NCBI GenBank assembly: GCA_025345505.1 | Contig: JANVCC010000167.1 | Coordinates: 1,286,641 to 1,350,640, forward strand | DNA: 64,000 nucleotides | Direction: 5' to 3' | From: Todiramphus chloris collaris | Lineage: Eukaryota > Chordata > Aves > Coraciiformes > Alcedinidae | Shown here: positions 37,401-53,935 of the stretch, piece by piece | Layout of the letters: each line of letters opens with the position of its first letter | Position numbering within the stretch: the stretch's first letter is position 1 | Translations under genes and position numbers: made by a program | Notes under the pieces: generated by a model | What the model was told of the DNA's origin: nothing | Databases searched by the model: none | Seen by the model: only the letters and a program-made list of their open reading frames with translations

Positions 37401-39668
37401 CTCAGCTATGACTACCTTTCCCAATTGCAAAGATGAAGTGTTTGAAGTTATTTTCAAGCTGCGATATATCTACTCCCTAAAAATTAAAAAGATAATATTT
37501 TTTTCTAGAAGGGAAAGTTATTTTAAGAGCATTTCCTTAGCCACTCAGGCAGTACAGCTCTAAAACTGTAAAAATATAGGTATCAAAGCAAAAAAAACCT
37601 ATTTCAAAATTCAGCAGGCTTTAAGTTATAATTCAGCATCTTCACATATTTTTTTGTCTGCTTTATTATGAAGTTAATGACCCTCAGAACAGCATCTAGG
37701 AGAGAAGTCAGTCCCCAGCATATCTTCAAGTTTGCTAAAATCAGTGTCAAAACCAGACAGGTAACAAGGCCTATCAAAGAGAAGCAGTATCAAAAATACT
37801 GTATCCAGACCTTTTCTTGGACAATGGCAACGTAGGGCAAGATCATAAGAACATCTTTCTGCCTGCAGAGTAATTCTTGGAGAATTATGATTTCAGCTAC
37901 AAGTGTTTTTCCCCCACTGGTTGGCAAGGAATATATTAAATTCTTTCTTTGCTGTAGAGACTCTAACATTAAGCAATCATGCTGCCACTCTGCAAAATTT
38001 AAAACAAACAAAAAAAGAATGATTAGCCACCCCCAGGGGCATGTTAATCACTATCAAAATGCTTATGTTGCATATAGAATATTTTAAGCTTAAGGTTTGA
38101 GTGTTTTTCTACAATAAACTGCTCAAAGCTTTTAGTGATTGAGCCTTCCAAAGTAGTCTATAAGCCACATCAACCTTTCCCAGCCATCTAAACAAACAAA
38201 ATAGCCACTTAAGGAAACAAAACAAGCACTTCCTAACATGTTCTACATTAAATATTACCTTAACTTGAATAGCTTTACAGTGGAATGGGTAAAACAGGGA
38301 GCACCTCACTAGAAACTTTTCTTTTTACAACCAACATTACCATAAAGCTTTTCAATCCCTCGATGTTGTCTGAAGAGATCTTTAACTTTGCTGGGTAAGC
38401 CATAAAAAGGGCCTATATCTACAGAAGAAGATTCAATAGCTTTCCTAGCAACACATATCTCTTCAGATAGAACAGCTTCTTGAAGCTGCTTGGTCTTTGA
38501 GACCTGCATAGTTTGGGCTTTGGCATTTCCAGTCATAGCACTTTTCAGGTGATCTTTAAGACTTTCCTTTTTGAATAAATCACACTCAGACTCTGAGGAA
38601 AAGTCAGTAGGTCTGCTCCCACATTCAGTATGAAGACAAAGAGATGATGGACACTTGATTTGGTCCGAGAAAGAATTCACACATTTATTCCTCCTTTCCG
38701 AGACTGAAGATATTCTAGAACCAGAAGAAATTTCATCCATTTTCTCAAAATACAAAGCCTGCGATGATGGCAATTCATCTAAAAGAGATTCATCTGGGTC
38801 TTGATTGCTGCCCTCGGGGTCATGGTCATTCACCTGCAAAGCATCCTCTTCACCAGCTTTAACAACCTTATCTTCCAAAGTAAAAAGATTTTCTTGTTTC
38901 TTCTGCTGAATTCCTGACTGAAGCTTCCCAGTATTGCTTTCACCAACTGCTTTAAGAGCCATAGCTTTATCTTGCAAGTATTTCTGCTCTATATCATCAA
39001 CTTGAACCAGCAGAGAATCATTCCCATAAAAGCTGTCATAGTCACCAAACAGATCTTCTTCACTATCATTGCTATGCTGTAAAAAACCACAACAATGAGC
39101 ATTAAAGCTCCAAAGTAGTGCCAAAGGCAGCAGTATAACCTGTACAGCACACACATCAGGTGCACATCATTTAAGTCTTCCCCATTTAACTAAAACATCA
39201 AGTGTTTTACTGATATTAGTGAGGAAAACCCCAGCTTGGGTTCTAAGGGACTAGGTGTTTTAACTAAGGGAAATATAAGCTACAAGTAGATGTAGTTGCA
39301 ACAAGTTACTACAAGTAGCTGCACAGCTTAATAAGGAAGCTTTTATTGCTGTTAAAGCCAGCTAGCCTCTCCTTTCACACAAAGCAAGGCCCTTCCCCGC
39401 TGACCTCACACAGACTGAGTCTGGCCCAAGCCACCCTCCCAGATGGGATGTCCCCCCATCGCCAACCTCGACACCCAGACCTGGAACACCCACCCGCCTC
39501 CCACCACCCCAGTACCGGGGGCTCCGCTACCGGCCCCTCATCGCCGGAGCTCGGTCTCTTGCAAGCCACGGGCGAGCAGCCGGCGCTGGGCTGTAACGGG
39601 GCCCGGCTCCGTTTGCGGACAGGAGCAGAGCGGCTTTTCCTCCGCACAGCGAGAGCGGGCTCGGCCAT
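22487..39668 (-). CDS. HELQ: HELQ: Ski2-like 3'-5' DNA helicase, 18 coding exons
   Basis: HELQ is an ATP-dependent superfamily 2 helicase of the nucleus. It works with RPA and RAD51 paralogs in crosslink repair, replication-fork recovery and strand annealing. Exons: 39668-39516, 39076-38341, 37989-37811, 37275-37075, 35288-35216, 34755-34658, 34397-34299, 33707-33562, 32682-32443, 31604-31463, 31181-31077, 30586-30373, 29606-29449, 28594-28496, 28178-28005, 27405-27292, 25214-25080, 22573-22487. Phases agree throughout and give 1050 residues (human 1101). Walker A is PTSGGKT with Lys324. The DELH box is cut by intron 4 (DE at 422-423, LH from 424). Motif III is SAT (456-458) and motif VI is [10 protein letters not shown] (662-671). 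The first ~290 residues are low-complexity and acidic, with a conserved DYDSF patch. Residues ~978-1022 form the helix-hairpin-helix end ([18 protein letters not shown]). The exon 1 donor is the least certain border: 39531 would also be in frame and give a protein five residues shorter. Confidence 0.97.
23185..23917 (+). repeat. CR1 LINE with open ORF2 C-terminal region, HELQ intron 17
   Basis: The open frame 23163-23831 encodes 222 codons of CR1 ORF2 ([38 protein letters not shown]). The 3' UTR ends in three ATTCTATG repeats. It is the only sizeable LINE in HELQ, antisense to the gene and in its last intron. Confidence 0.93.
23954..24537 (+). mobile_element. Diverged solo LTR of an avian endogenous retrovirus
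   Basis: The segment matches a familiar avian LTR pattern by recall: TTTTGGCTTTGTGCTGGAAA near the start, CACACCATCCCACCAGTGAG mid-way, and the end GGTGGTGCTTAGTTGTCAGC with ACTACA. CAGGGCA occurs on both sides (23947-23953 and 24538-24544), which may be the target duplication. The 5' edge is eroded, so the start is approximate. No internal viral genes accompany it. Confidence 0.7.
28270..28337 (+). repeat. Short CR1 3' tail in HELQ intron 14
   Basis: GATCTTTGAGGTCTCTTCCA and ATTATTCTATATT are a diverged CR1 end, antisense to HELQ. Confidence 0.65.
35983..36788. mobile_element. Solo LTR (806 bp) with 5-bp target-site duplication, HELQ intron 4
   Basis: The element begins TGTCCTGGTTTGAG and ends CTGCAACA (5'-TG...CA-3'). 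GATGT stands immediately on both sides (35978-35982 and 36789-36793). TTTCATTAAAGCTG near 36645-36660 holds a possible poly(A) signal, which suggests plus orientation, antisense to HELQ. No gag, pol or env sequence is present, so it is a solo LTR left by recombination. A 5-bp duplication suits ERV1 or ERVL classes. Long open frames inside it are chance. Confidence 0.88.
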
Positions 39669-39983
39669 CACCCGCCGAGCCGGGGCGCGTCTCAGCCTCC
39701 ACCTCCAGAGCCGTGTAGCGACTAAAAACTGCGGAAACCATCACGACCACAGCGGAACAGGATCAGCCGAGAGACCCGCGAGAGGGGAGCCCGCCATGAC
39801 CAGAACCTCCCCTCAGCCCAATCACGGCCACCTCCTTTCAAAGAACAGGAAGCGATCCCCGGGCCGCGGCCAATCGCCTGCCTCAAGTGGCCAATGCCAG
39901 CGAAAGAGTGCGTAGCGGCACGAACCAATAAGAAGGAGGCGGAAGTGACGCGTCCCCTTGTTGGGTGCGTTCTAAGGGGCAAG
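39669..39983. promoter_or_regulatory. Bidirectional CpG promoter shared by HELQ and MRPS18C
   Basis: The two start codons lie 315 bases apart in opposite directions. The interval is CpG-rich and TATA-less. It holds four CCAAT boxes, all on the plus strand, at about 39818, 39870, 39891 and 39924. A composite GCGGAAGTGACGCG (39939-39952) combines an ETS/GABP core with a CRE-like half site. The MRPS18C start codon is embedded in CAAGATGGCGGC (39980-39991), the YY1 consensus found in many ribosomal and mitochondrial gene starts. NF-Y, GABP and YY1 binding is inferred from these motifs. Confidence 0.75.
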
Positions 39984-42477
39984 ATGGCGGCGCGCGGTTG
40001 TTGGAGTCGCCTGGTGCCTGGTGCGTTCTTCTGCACGCTGTTTCGAGGGGAGGGAGGAAGTGGGGCGAAGTGGGGCGGTGACTGGCTGCTTGTGTCATGG
40101 TTTATTTTGCCGTTGTTTTTCTTGCAGCAGCCTTGTGGATGCGGCCACGCCGCCTGCAACACGAGCGGCAGCCCGAGCGCTCGGACCAGGTGAGTCCTCT
40201 CCCGCTGCTTCCTCACCCCATAGCCGGCTTAGCTCGGGAAGCGCTTTGCTTTGGACTTGGGGTAGCTTGGCTTCCTACAAAGGCTCTTTTCAGTTATTTG
40301 GGGTGTTACGGAGTAGAGAATTGGCGTGGAGGAATCCTACGTGGGTCGTGGAATGGTTTGGGTTGGAAAGGACCTAAGTGGTTGTTTAGTTCTAGGCTTG
40401 TTGCCGCGGGCGGGCCCTTCCCTGCTGGAGTGGGTTGTTTAGAGCCTTTTCTCCTCAGGCCTGGATTTTTCCAGGGAGGAACAGTTACAGTTTCTCTAGG
40501 CAGCATATCCTAGGGTCTCACTGCCCTCTTTGTGGCTCTTCTCTGGACCTATTCAAGCAGGTCCATGGCTTTCTGTTCTTGGGGTTTCGGAGCTGGATAC
40601 AATACCCCAGATATGATCTCAGCAGAGCAAAAACATAGAATTATCTCCCCTGACTTGCAGTCTCTGTTGCGATTGCCTTTCTGGGCTGTGGGTGCACATT
40701 GCCCCCTTCCTCCCCCAAGTTCTTTGCAGGGTTCCTCTCGCTCCACTCATCCCTCACCCTATATTTGTGCCTGGTTGCTTAAACCAGCTGTTGCAGTAAC
40801 TGAAATAGGGAGAAAAATCTTTACCAGCACTGATGTACTGGATATATCTGAGAGACTGAAGAGAAAGTACCAGGTGTGGTTGTTGTAATATAAAAATGTA
40901 ACTTCTATAAAATATTTTTTGCTTAATGTCTGCACAAATAGAATTTCTCTGTTCACCTGTTTCTTGCAAGGATTTGATGCTGGGTGTGTTTTGGGGCCGG
41001 GGAGGTATTTCTGGGGAAGTGTGTGAACAGACAGGAGCTCCCTCAGGCCACTTGCTTTGAAATTGGTTTCAAAACAAGTTTCTTGTGATTACCAGATGGA
41101 ACTGCCTGCCTACCAGTGTCTGCAGATACTGCCCTCTAGCTAGAGGGTATAAGCATCACCTTAAGAGATAGAAAAGGGCATGTAGCTGTGAGAATTTCTA
41201 GATTAAATACCAATCAGTTTGTTAGAGAAAAGATGAAGTTACTAGCAAAACTTCAGTGGTGCTCTAATTATCTCTTTGTTTCAAGACCTGTTTTGTCCAA
41301 ATGACTAAAGTAACATGCTGTATTTTTTTGGTGAAGCTTATCGATGTTAATAGTTCTCTAATTTCAGCCCATAATAATGGAGAACCCCTACAAAGAGCCT
41401 CCTAAAAAATGTATCTTATGTGGAATAAAGGTGGACTACAAGAACGTGCAGGTGAGTTTGAAAGTTCCCACCTTTAGATGAAGGTAACTGGTTTGCTCTT
41501 TTTAAAGGTATGTGTAGGAAATCTGCAAAGGTAAGTAAAAAACTCATTAATCTGTGTTAGGGGCTTCATTAAGAAAGTGTGTAGAGAAGGGTGAAATAAT
41601 ATAGCTGTGATAAGCTGTTCAATCTGCTGGTCTTAAGCACAGGTGTTACAACTTTACCAATTGTAAATCCAATTCTAGTCCTCAATTACAATTTCACTGT
41701 CACACAGCTTAAATGTTAAGGTATATAAAATGCTAACTCCAAAATATACTTATTCTTGTCTCCAGGTAGAACTCAGTTGGGTAAAAACAGATTGAAAAAA
41801 TAAAACAAGTAGCAAAATAAACTCAAGTTTTCTAAAGAAAGTTCTCCAACTGACTTTGGATTTCTCCATTTTCAATAGCTTCTTTCCCAGTTTGTTTCTC
41901 CGCATACTGGCTGCATTTATGGCAGACATATAACAGGTACGTGAAAGATTAAATCATTTCCTGGTTAATATCAATATTTTGGGGAGCCCAAGTAACTCTG
42001 TATTGTTTGTCTTTCCAAAAATGACTACTACCAACTGGATAGGTTGTTGTAGTATTACTATGATTTAGCACCTTTCATTAAGGAATGAAAACAGCTCTTC
42101 AGTATATGGGGTTTGTGTTCAACGGGATAAAAACACTTGCATTTTTCTAGGAAGACTTAGCCAAAAGACAGAGGGAACTGATAACACTTTCACCCTTGAA
42201 ACTACTGCTTTGGTTATTGTTGATTTTAGACTGAAAAAGTTTTCTCTCTTTAGGCTTGTGCAACAAGAAGCAAAAGGAAATTACAAAAGCCATTAAAAGA
42301 GCTCATGTGCTTGGTAAGAATGATTATGCTTTTGAGTTTAACTCAAGCCTAGGAAACCACTACAACAACCCCAAACCCTCTCCATCTTATCTTTTTCCAG
42401 GATTTATGCCAGTTATGTTTAAGAACCCATCATTTCTCACAGACCCCAAGATATGTAATGTCAAGTACCCAGAGTAA
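39984..42477 (+). CDS. MRPS18C: Mitochondrial small-subunit ribosomal protein bS18m (MRPS18C), 6 exons
   Basis: This is a component of the mitoribosome 28S subunit, one of three vertebrate bS18 paralogs. Exons: 39984-40020, 40128-40189, 41368-41451, 41879-41936, 42254-42313, 42401-42477. The frame is continuous for 126 codons including TAA at 42475 (125 residues; human 142). The first ~33 residues are Arg-rich with a MAARGCW start and read as a mitochondrial targeting sequence. The conserved core begins at [16 protein letters not shown], with a Cys-x-x-Cys that could bind metal, then [24 protein letters not shown] and [13 protein letters not shown]. The end is GFMPV with KYPE. MRPS18A and MRPS18B differ in length and core sequence. 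Intron 2 carries an old CR1. The exon 2 acceptor is a tandem CAGCAG, so one alanine may be optional. Confidence 0.95.
40345..40745 (-). repeat. Old CR1 fragment in MRPS18C intron 2
   Basis: TGGTTTGGGTTGGAAAGGAC is the complement of a CR1 tail. Further in, TCTGGACCTATTCAAGCAGG and GGAGCTGGATACAATACCCC match the ORF2 C-terminal region. It is clearly more diverged than the other copies. Confidence 0.75.
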
Positions 42478-42490
42478 CATACTCTAAAGG

Positions 42491-42496
42491 AATAAA
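42491..42496 (+). terminator. MRPS18C poly(A) signal AATAAA
   Basis: AATAAA occurs 14 bases after the TAA stop, which implies a very short 3' UTR for this small mRNA. Confidence 0.75.
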
Positions 42497-43176
42497 AAAT
42501 ACAACTACTTCATGTATTTATATGCTTATTTACTGGAAATGTGGTTGGCTGGTGAAACGTGTTGGTTACTGAAGGCTGAAAGTCAGTTGCATTTATTGTC
42601 TGGAAGATGAAAGCAAGAGTAGAAATGGGCAACTGTATGAACTGCTTCCTCTGCTGGTGGGTCTTGCTAAAGCTCAGGTGTCCATTCTTCCCGTGCTGGA
42701 TTGGAAGGGGGGAAAAATCAACAAGCAGTGGCTAGCTGAGGATAAACTCAAGTATTTAAATGCTGGCAATTTATGTAGGCAGATAGTTCTGTTAAGCATG
42801 TTACCTGTGTTCATTTGATGCTCTCTGCCTCAGCTTCTGCTGAGAGAAGGGTAGTGCTGCTTCTTCCACAGCAGGCTGAAGCTGTACTGCTCTGTGGCAG
42901 TAAGTGACCTGGTCTGTTGATGTCCTGCTAGCACAGTCTTTAAACCCTGAGAGTGCAGAAACAGGCTTAACTCTGCAAGGCAGAAGAAGGCAGTGTCATC
43001 TGGGCTTGTCTCTAAGCTAAACAGGATTCCTGTGTTAAAATAAACCCCATGCCTTAAATCTCCATGTCTTGAAAAAATGCACTGTTTTTTTATCCCTGCT
43101 CTGGCATAAATTGATATACCCCTTAAATGTGCTGGCAGTGTCTTCTGGTGCAAAGTCACCTGGAGAAATTAACAGA
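42497..43176. other. Gap between convergent MRPS18C and ABRAXAS1
   Basis: This 680-bp stretch separates two stop codons facing each other and should hold the ABRAXAS1 3' UTR. TTTATT at 42592-42597 reads AATAAA on the minus strand and is the best candidate signal, about 580 bases past the ABRAXAS1 stop. No coding region or recognisable repeat was seen. Confidence 0.5.
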
Positions 43177-50307
<7,131 letters not shown>

Positions 50308-50574
50308 GCCCCCGACAATGGCGGGCCGGGCCGCGCCGTGCTGCGGCGGCGGGAGCCCCCAGCGGCTGCCGGTGGCAAGGCAGGGCCGGGCCGGCGCGGG
50401 CACGTTCCGGCCTCTGAGGGAGCGGCGGCGGAGAGGGGAGGGCCCGGCCCGGGAACTGCATGTCCCGGGTGGCTCCGGCGGCGGGGCGCTGGCTCTCGTC
50501 AGCCCTCGGCTCCTCCGCTACCCTCCCCGGCGTTTTCCCGCCTCCTGCCCGGCCAGGCTGGCCGCGGAACCAAC

Positions 50575-51372
50575 CCTGTCTGAAGTTGAACAAGGCCAAA
50601 TGCAAGGTCCCCCATCTGGATCCGGGCAATCCCAAGCACCAATATAGGCTGGGCAGTAACTGGTTTGAGAGCAGCCCTGAAGAGAAGGACGTGGGAGTGC
50701 TGGTGGATGAGAAGCTCACCATGAGCCATCAGTGAGCTCTTGCAGCCCAGAGGGCCAATCGTGTCCTGGGCTGCATCAAGAGAAGCGTGGCCAGCAGGTC
50801 GAGGGAGGGGATTCTCCCCCTCTACTCCACTCTGCTGAGACCTCCCCTAGAGAACTGCATCCAGTTCTGGAGCCCCTGGTACAGGAAGGCTATGGATGTG
50901 CTGGAACGTGCCCAGAGAAGGGCCACCAGGATGCTCAGAGGGCTGGAGAACCTCTCCTATGGGGACAGACTGAGAGAGTTGGGGTTGTTCAGGCTGGAGA
51001 AGAGAAGGCTCCAGGGAGACCTTCTTGTGGCCTTCCAGTATCTGAAGGGGGCTACAAGAAAGCTGGGGAGGGACTTGTTAGGCTGTGGGGCAGTGATAGG
51101 ACTGGAGGGAATGGATTAAAACTAGAGATAGGTCGGTGCAGGTGGGATATGAGGAAGAATTTCTTCCCCAGGAGGGTGGTGAGACACTGGACCAGGTTGC
51201 CCAGAGAGGTGGTGGCAGCCCCATCCTTGGAAGTGTTTCAGCCCAGGCTGGCTGGGGCTGTGAGCAACCTGCTCTAGTGGGAGGTGTCCCTGCCCGTGGC
51301 AGGGGGGTTGGAACTGGATGGTCTTTAGGGTCCCTTCCAACCCTGACACTTCCATGATTCTGTGTTTCTATA
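50575..51372 (+). repeat. CR1 LINE upstream of ABRAXAS1
   Basis: The element starts within the ORF2 FNKAKCKV-like region and runs through the C-terminal half (GYGCAGTC-type frame breaks) to a 3' UTR ending TCCATGATTCTGTG. Two overlapping frames (50732-51277 and 50787-51119) show that it is frameshifted. It begins about 270 bp from the ABRAXAS1 start codon. Confidence 0.92.
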
Positions 51373-51861
51373 GAAGCACCTCATCCACCTGTCTCCTACG
51401 AGCACCAAACCAGCTTTTAAACCGAGCTGTCTGGCCCACGTCTCCCCACGGGGACCTTGGGGAGGGTGAGTTCCCTTTGCGTCTTCCATCCGGCGGGATT
51501 GTGTGTGCCCCCCAGGCCGTGACAAGGATGAGGCACGGCCCTGGCTCAGCTCCCACCCGTGACAAGGCTGTACCTTTGGGAGCAGGCCACGGAGCTGCGA
51601 ACATGGCTGAAGGTACGCTGTACTGCTCAGGATGGTGGCAGGACTCCTCTGAGTTCAGAATCTGAGAAATTGCGGTGAGGAAGAGAAATACCGGGGCCTG
51701 AACTGAAGCTGACCTATAGGTGAACCTCCCAACCCTACAGTCTAGCTAATAGCTATAGTATTAATTGCACGTAGCATGTGCTAGTTACCTATATTTTGTT
51801 ACGCAGATATCAGTATGCAGATCTTAATGCTGATTTATAGAAGCTCTGGTACAATGCTTAT

Positions 51862-52495
51862 CACAGGATGGTAGGAGTTGGAAGGGAGCTTGAAAGATCA
51901 CCAAGTCCCACCCCCCTGCCCCAGCAGGGTCACCCAGGGCAGCAACAGATCCAGGGGGGTTGGAAAGTCTCCAGAGGAGGAGACTCCACAACCCCTCTGG
52001 GCAGCCTCTTCCAGTTCTGTCACCCTCACTGTGAAAAAGTTTCTCCTTATGTTTATACGAAACCTCCGCTGTTCCAGCTTGCACCCATTGCCCCTTGTCA
52101 TACCATTGGATGTCACTGAGCAAAGTCTGGCTCCATCCTCCTGACACTCGTCCTTTGCGTTTTTATACACATTCATGAGGTCAGCCCTCAGTCTCCTCCA
52201 AGCTCAAGAGCCCCAGCTCCCTTAGCCTTTCCTCAGCAGGGAGATGTTCCACTCCCTTTTTCCTCTCTGTGGCTCTGCGCTAGACTCTTTCCAGCAGCGC
52301 CCTGTCCTTCTTGGACTGAGGGGCCCAGAACTGGACACAGTGCTCCAGATGCAGCCTCACCATGGCACAGTAGAGGGTAAGGAGAGCCTCTCTCAACCTG
52401 CTGGACACATTCTTCTTAATGCCCCCCAGGAGACCATTTGCAGAGTACAGGGGCGCGATCACTTCTCTACTCCTTCTGGACGCGCTGTTTTTGAT
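51862..52495 (-). repeat. CR1 LINE 3' fragment, inverted relative to its neighbour
   Basis: Minus-strand reading gives the ORF2 end (SSRLREALLTLYCAMVRLHL; GCKLEQRRFRINIRRNFFTV) and a 3' UTR whose complement starts near 51862. It is a different subfamily from the copy at 50575. Confidence 0.9.
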
Positions 52496-52939
52496 ATGGT
52501 AGAAGATACAGAAGGCTCAGAAAGAAGTCAGAAAGGGGAGAGAAGGTAAAGCAGGCAAATAATGACCAGAAAAATGAAAAAATAAAGTTAGATTGCTGAA
52601 GAAGATGTGATGTAGTTCCAGAGACCCGAGGGATGGCACTCGGCAGAAGATCTGACTGGGTGAGCTTTCTGCAGAGGATCTTTGGGTCTGCTTTTATTTC
52701 TAAGGCATCCAGTTTGTGTCTACTAAGGCTGCTACACAGCTCAAACCAAACAAGGGTACGTGGGGATGGGGATGTTTTGAAAGGACAACCCCAGCCGTAG
52801 ACAAACACCCTGATGTGCAAAGGAAGTGAGGCCCTAAATGCTCATTCCACCGTGGTGAGTTAATTTATTCTGTGATAAGGTTGTAAATGAGCATCCTTTG
52901 GGCTCCTCTTAGGTTCCAGAGGTGCTCTTATTCCCATTT

Positions 52940-53132
52940 GGTAGTGAAATATTGGAATGGGCTGCCTAGGGAGTGGGTTGAGTCCCCATCCCTGGATGTG
53001 TTTAAACATCGCTTCGATGTGGTGTTGGGGGAGATGGTCTACAGCTGAACTTGTAGAGAAGGGCTAATGGTTGGACACGATGATCCCAAGGGTCTTTTCC
53101 AACCTGAGTGATTCTGTGTGATTCTGTGTGTT
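52940..53132 (+). repeat. CR1 3' fragment upstream of GPAT3 exon 1
   Basis: It includes TGGACACGATGATCCCAAGG and CTGAGTGATTCTGTGTGATT. It is almost the same as the end of the copy at 58820-59420. Confidence 0.88.
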
Positions 53133-53935
53133 TGTTTCTTCTCTGATGCATACGAAAAGGCAGGAGAGGGGTTGGTGTGAAGGGGCTGATTTGGGCCTTT
53201 CCTTAAAAAGAGAAAAATACTGAATTAAATTCTTGCCATTTGCTAGGAATAGAGAGAGAAACCTGCTTAGCTATTGTATTTAACTTCTCGAGTTGAAGAG
53301 ATGCGAAGGTGGGTGCCTTGTTACTTCACCACAGGGCGTTTTGCAACCCTGCAATACAGTTTGGCTTGTATTGTCACTTGTATTGTCACTTGTATGGCCA
53401 ATTCCACTGTCAATTCCCAGTCAGTCAGTTCACCGTGAAGTGGAAAGTCTGGCAAAATCAGTCACTGATTTGAGCAGGTATCATCTGAAGTGCTTTGTGT
53501 ATATTCAACGAGTTTTAGAAGAAGAGGTTCCAGGCAGCCTGAAACCCACACATACTGGGTTCTCTGTTGTAATTTAGTGGTGGGACGCCTTCTGAAAGCC
53601 AGTTGACATACAGACAAGTTTCCTTACTGACACCATCTAATTACCTAGCATATATTATTAATTATCGTGTTTTTTCTTTCTTCTCCCTTGTATTATATCT
53701 GGTGAGTAAATGCTTATCAATTAAAAGGCAGTGGGTGGACCTAGGGTGGGACGAAGGGTACAAATTGCATCATGGAGAGTATCTGTGGTGTCAGGCTTCA
53801 GCGGGCAGCAGCCTTCTCCTTGAGAGAGCTTTGGCTTTTAGCATGTGCCAGGTTTATCTGCCTCTGTTTCCTGAAGCTTACCGGATTCCCTGCTACACGT
53901 GGGTTTATGTACTCCGAAAGGCAGCGGGTTGAAGC
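53133..53935. other. Upstream flank of the GPAT3 start exon
   Basis: This may hold GPAT3 5' untranslated sequence or a 5' noncoding exon. No promoter element, CpG island or repeat is clear, apart from a doubled TGTATTGTCACT near 53368-53392. Confidence 0.35.

Noticed and set aside
53603..53932. 109-codon plus-strand frame upstream of GPAT3
   Set aside because: It is not in the GPAT3 frame, has no conserved features, and an in-frame TGA stands just before the GPAT3 ATG.
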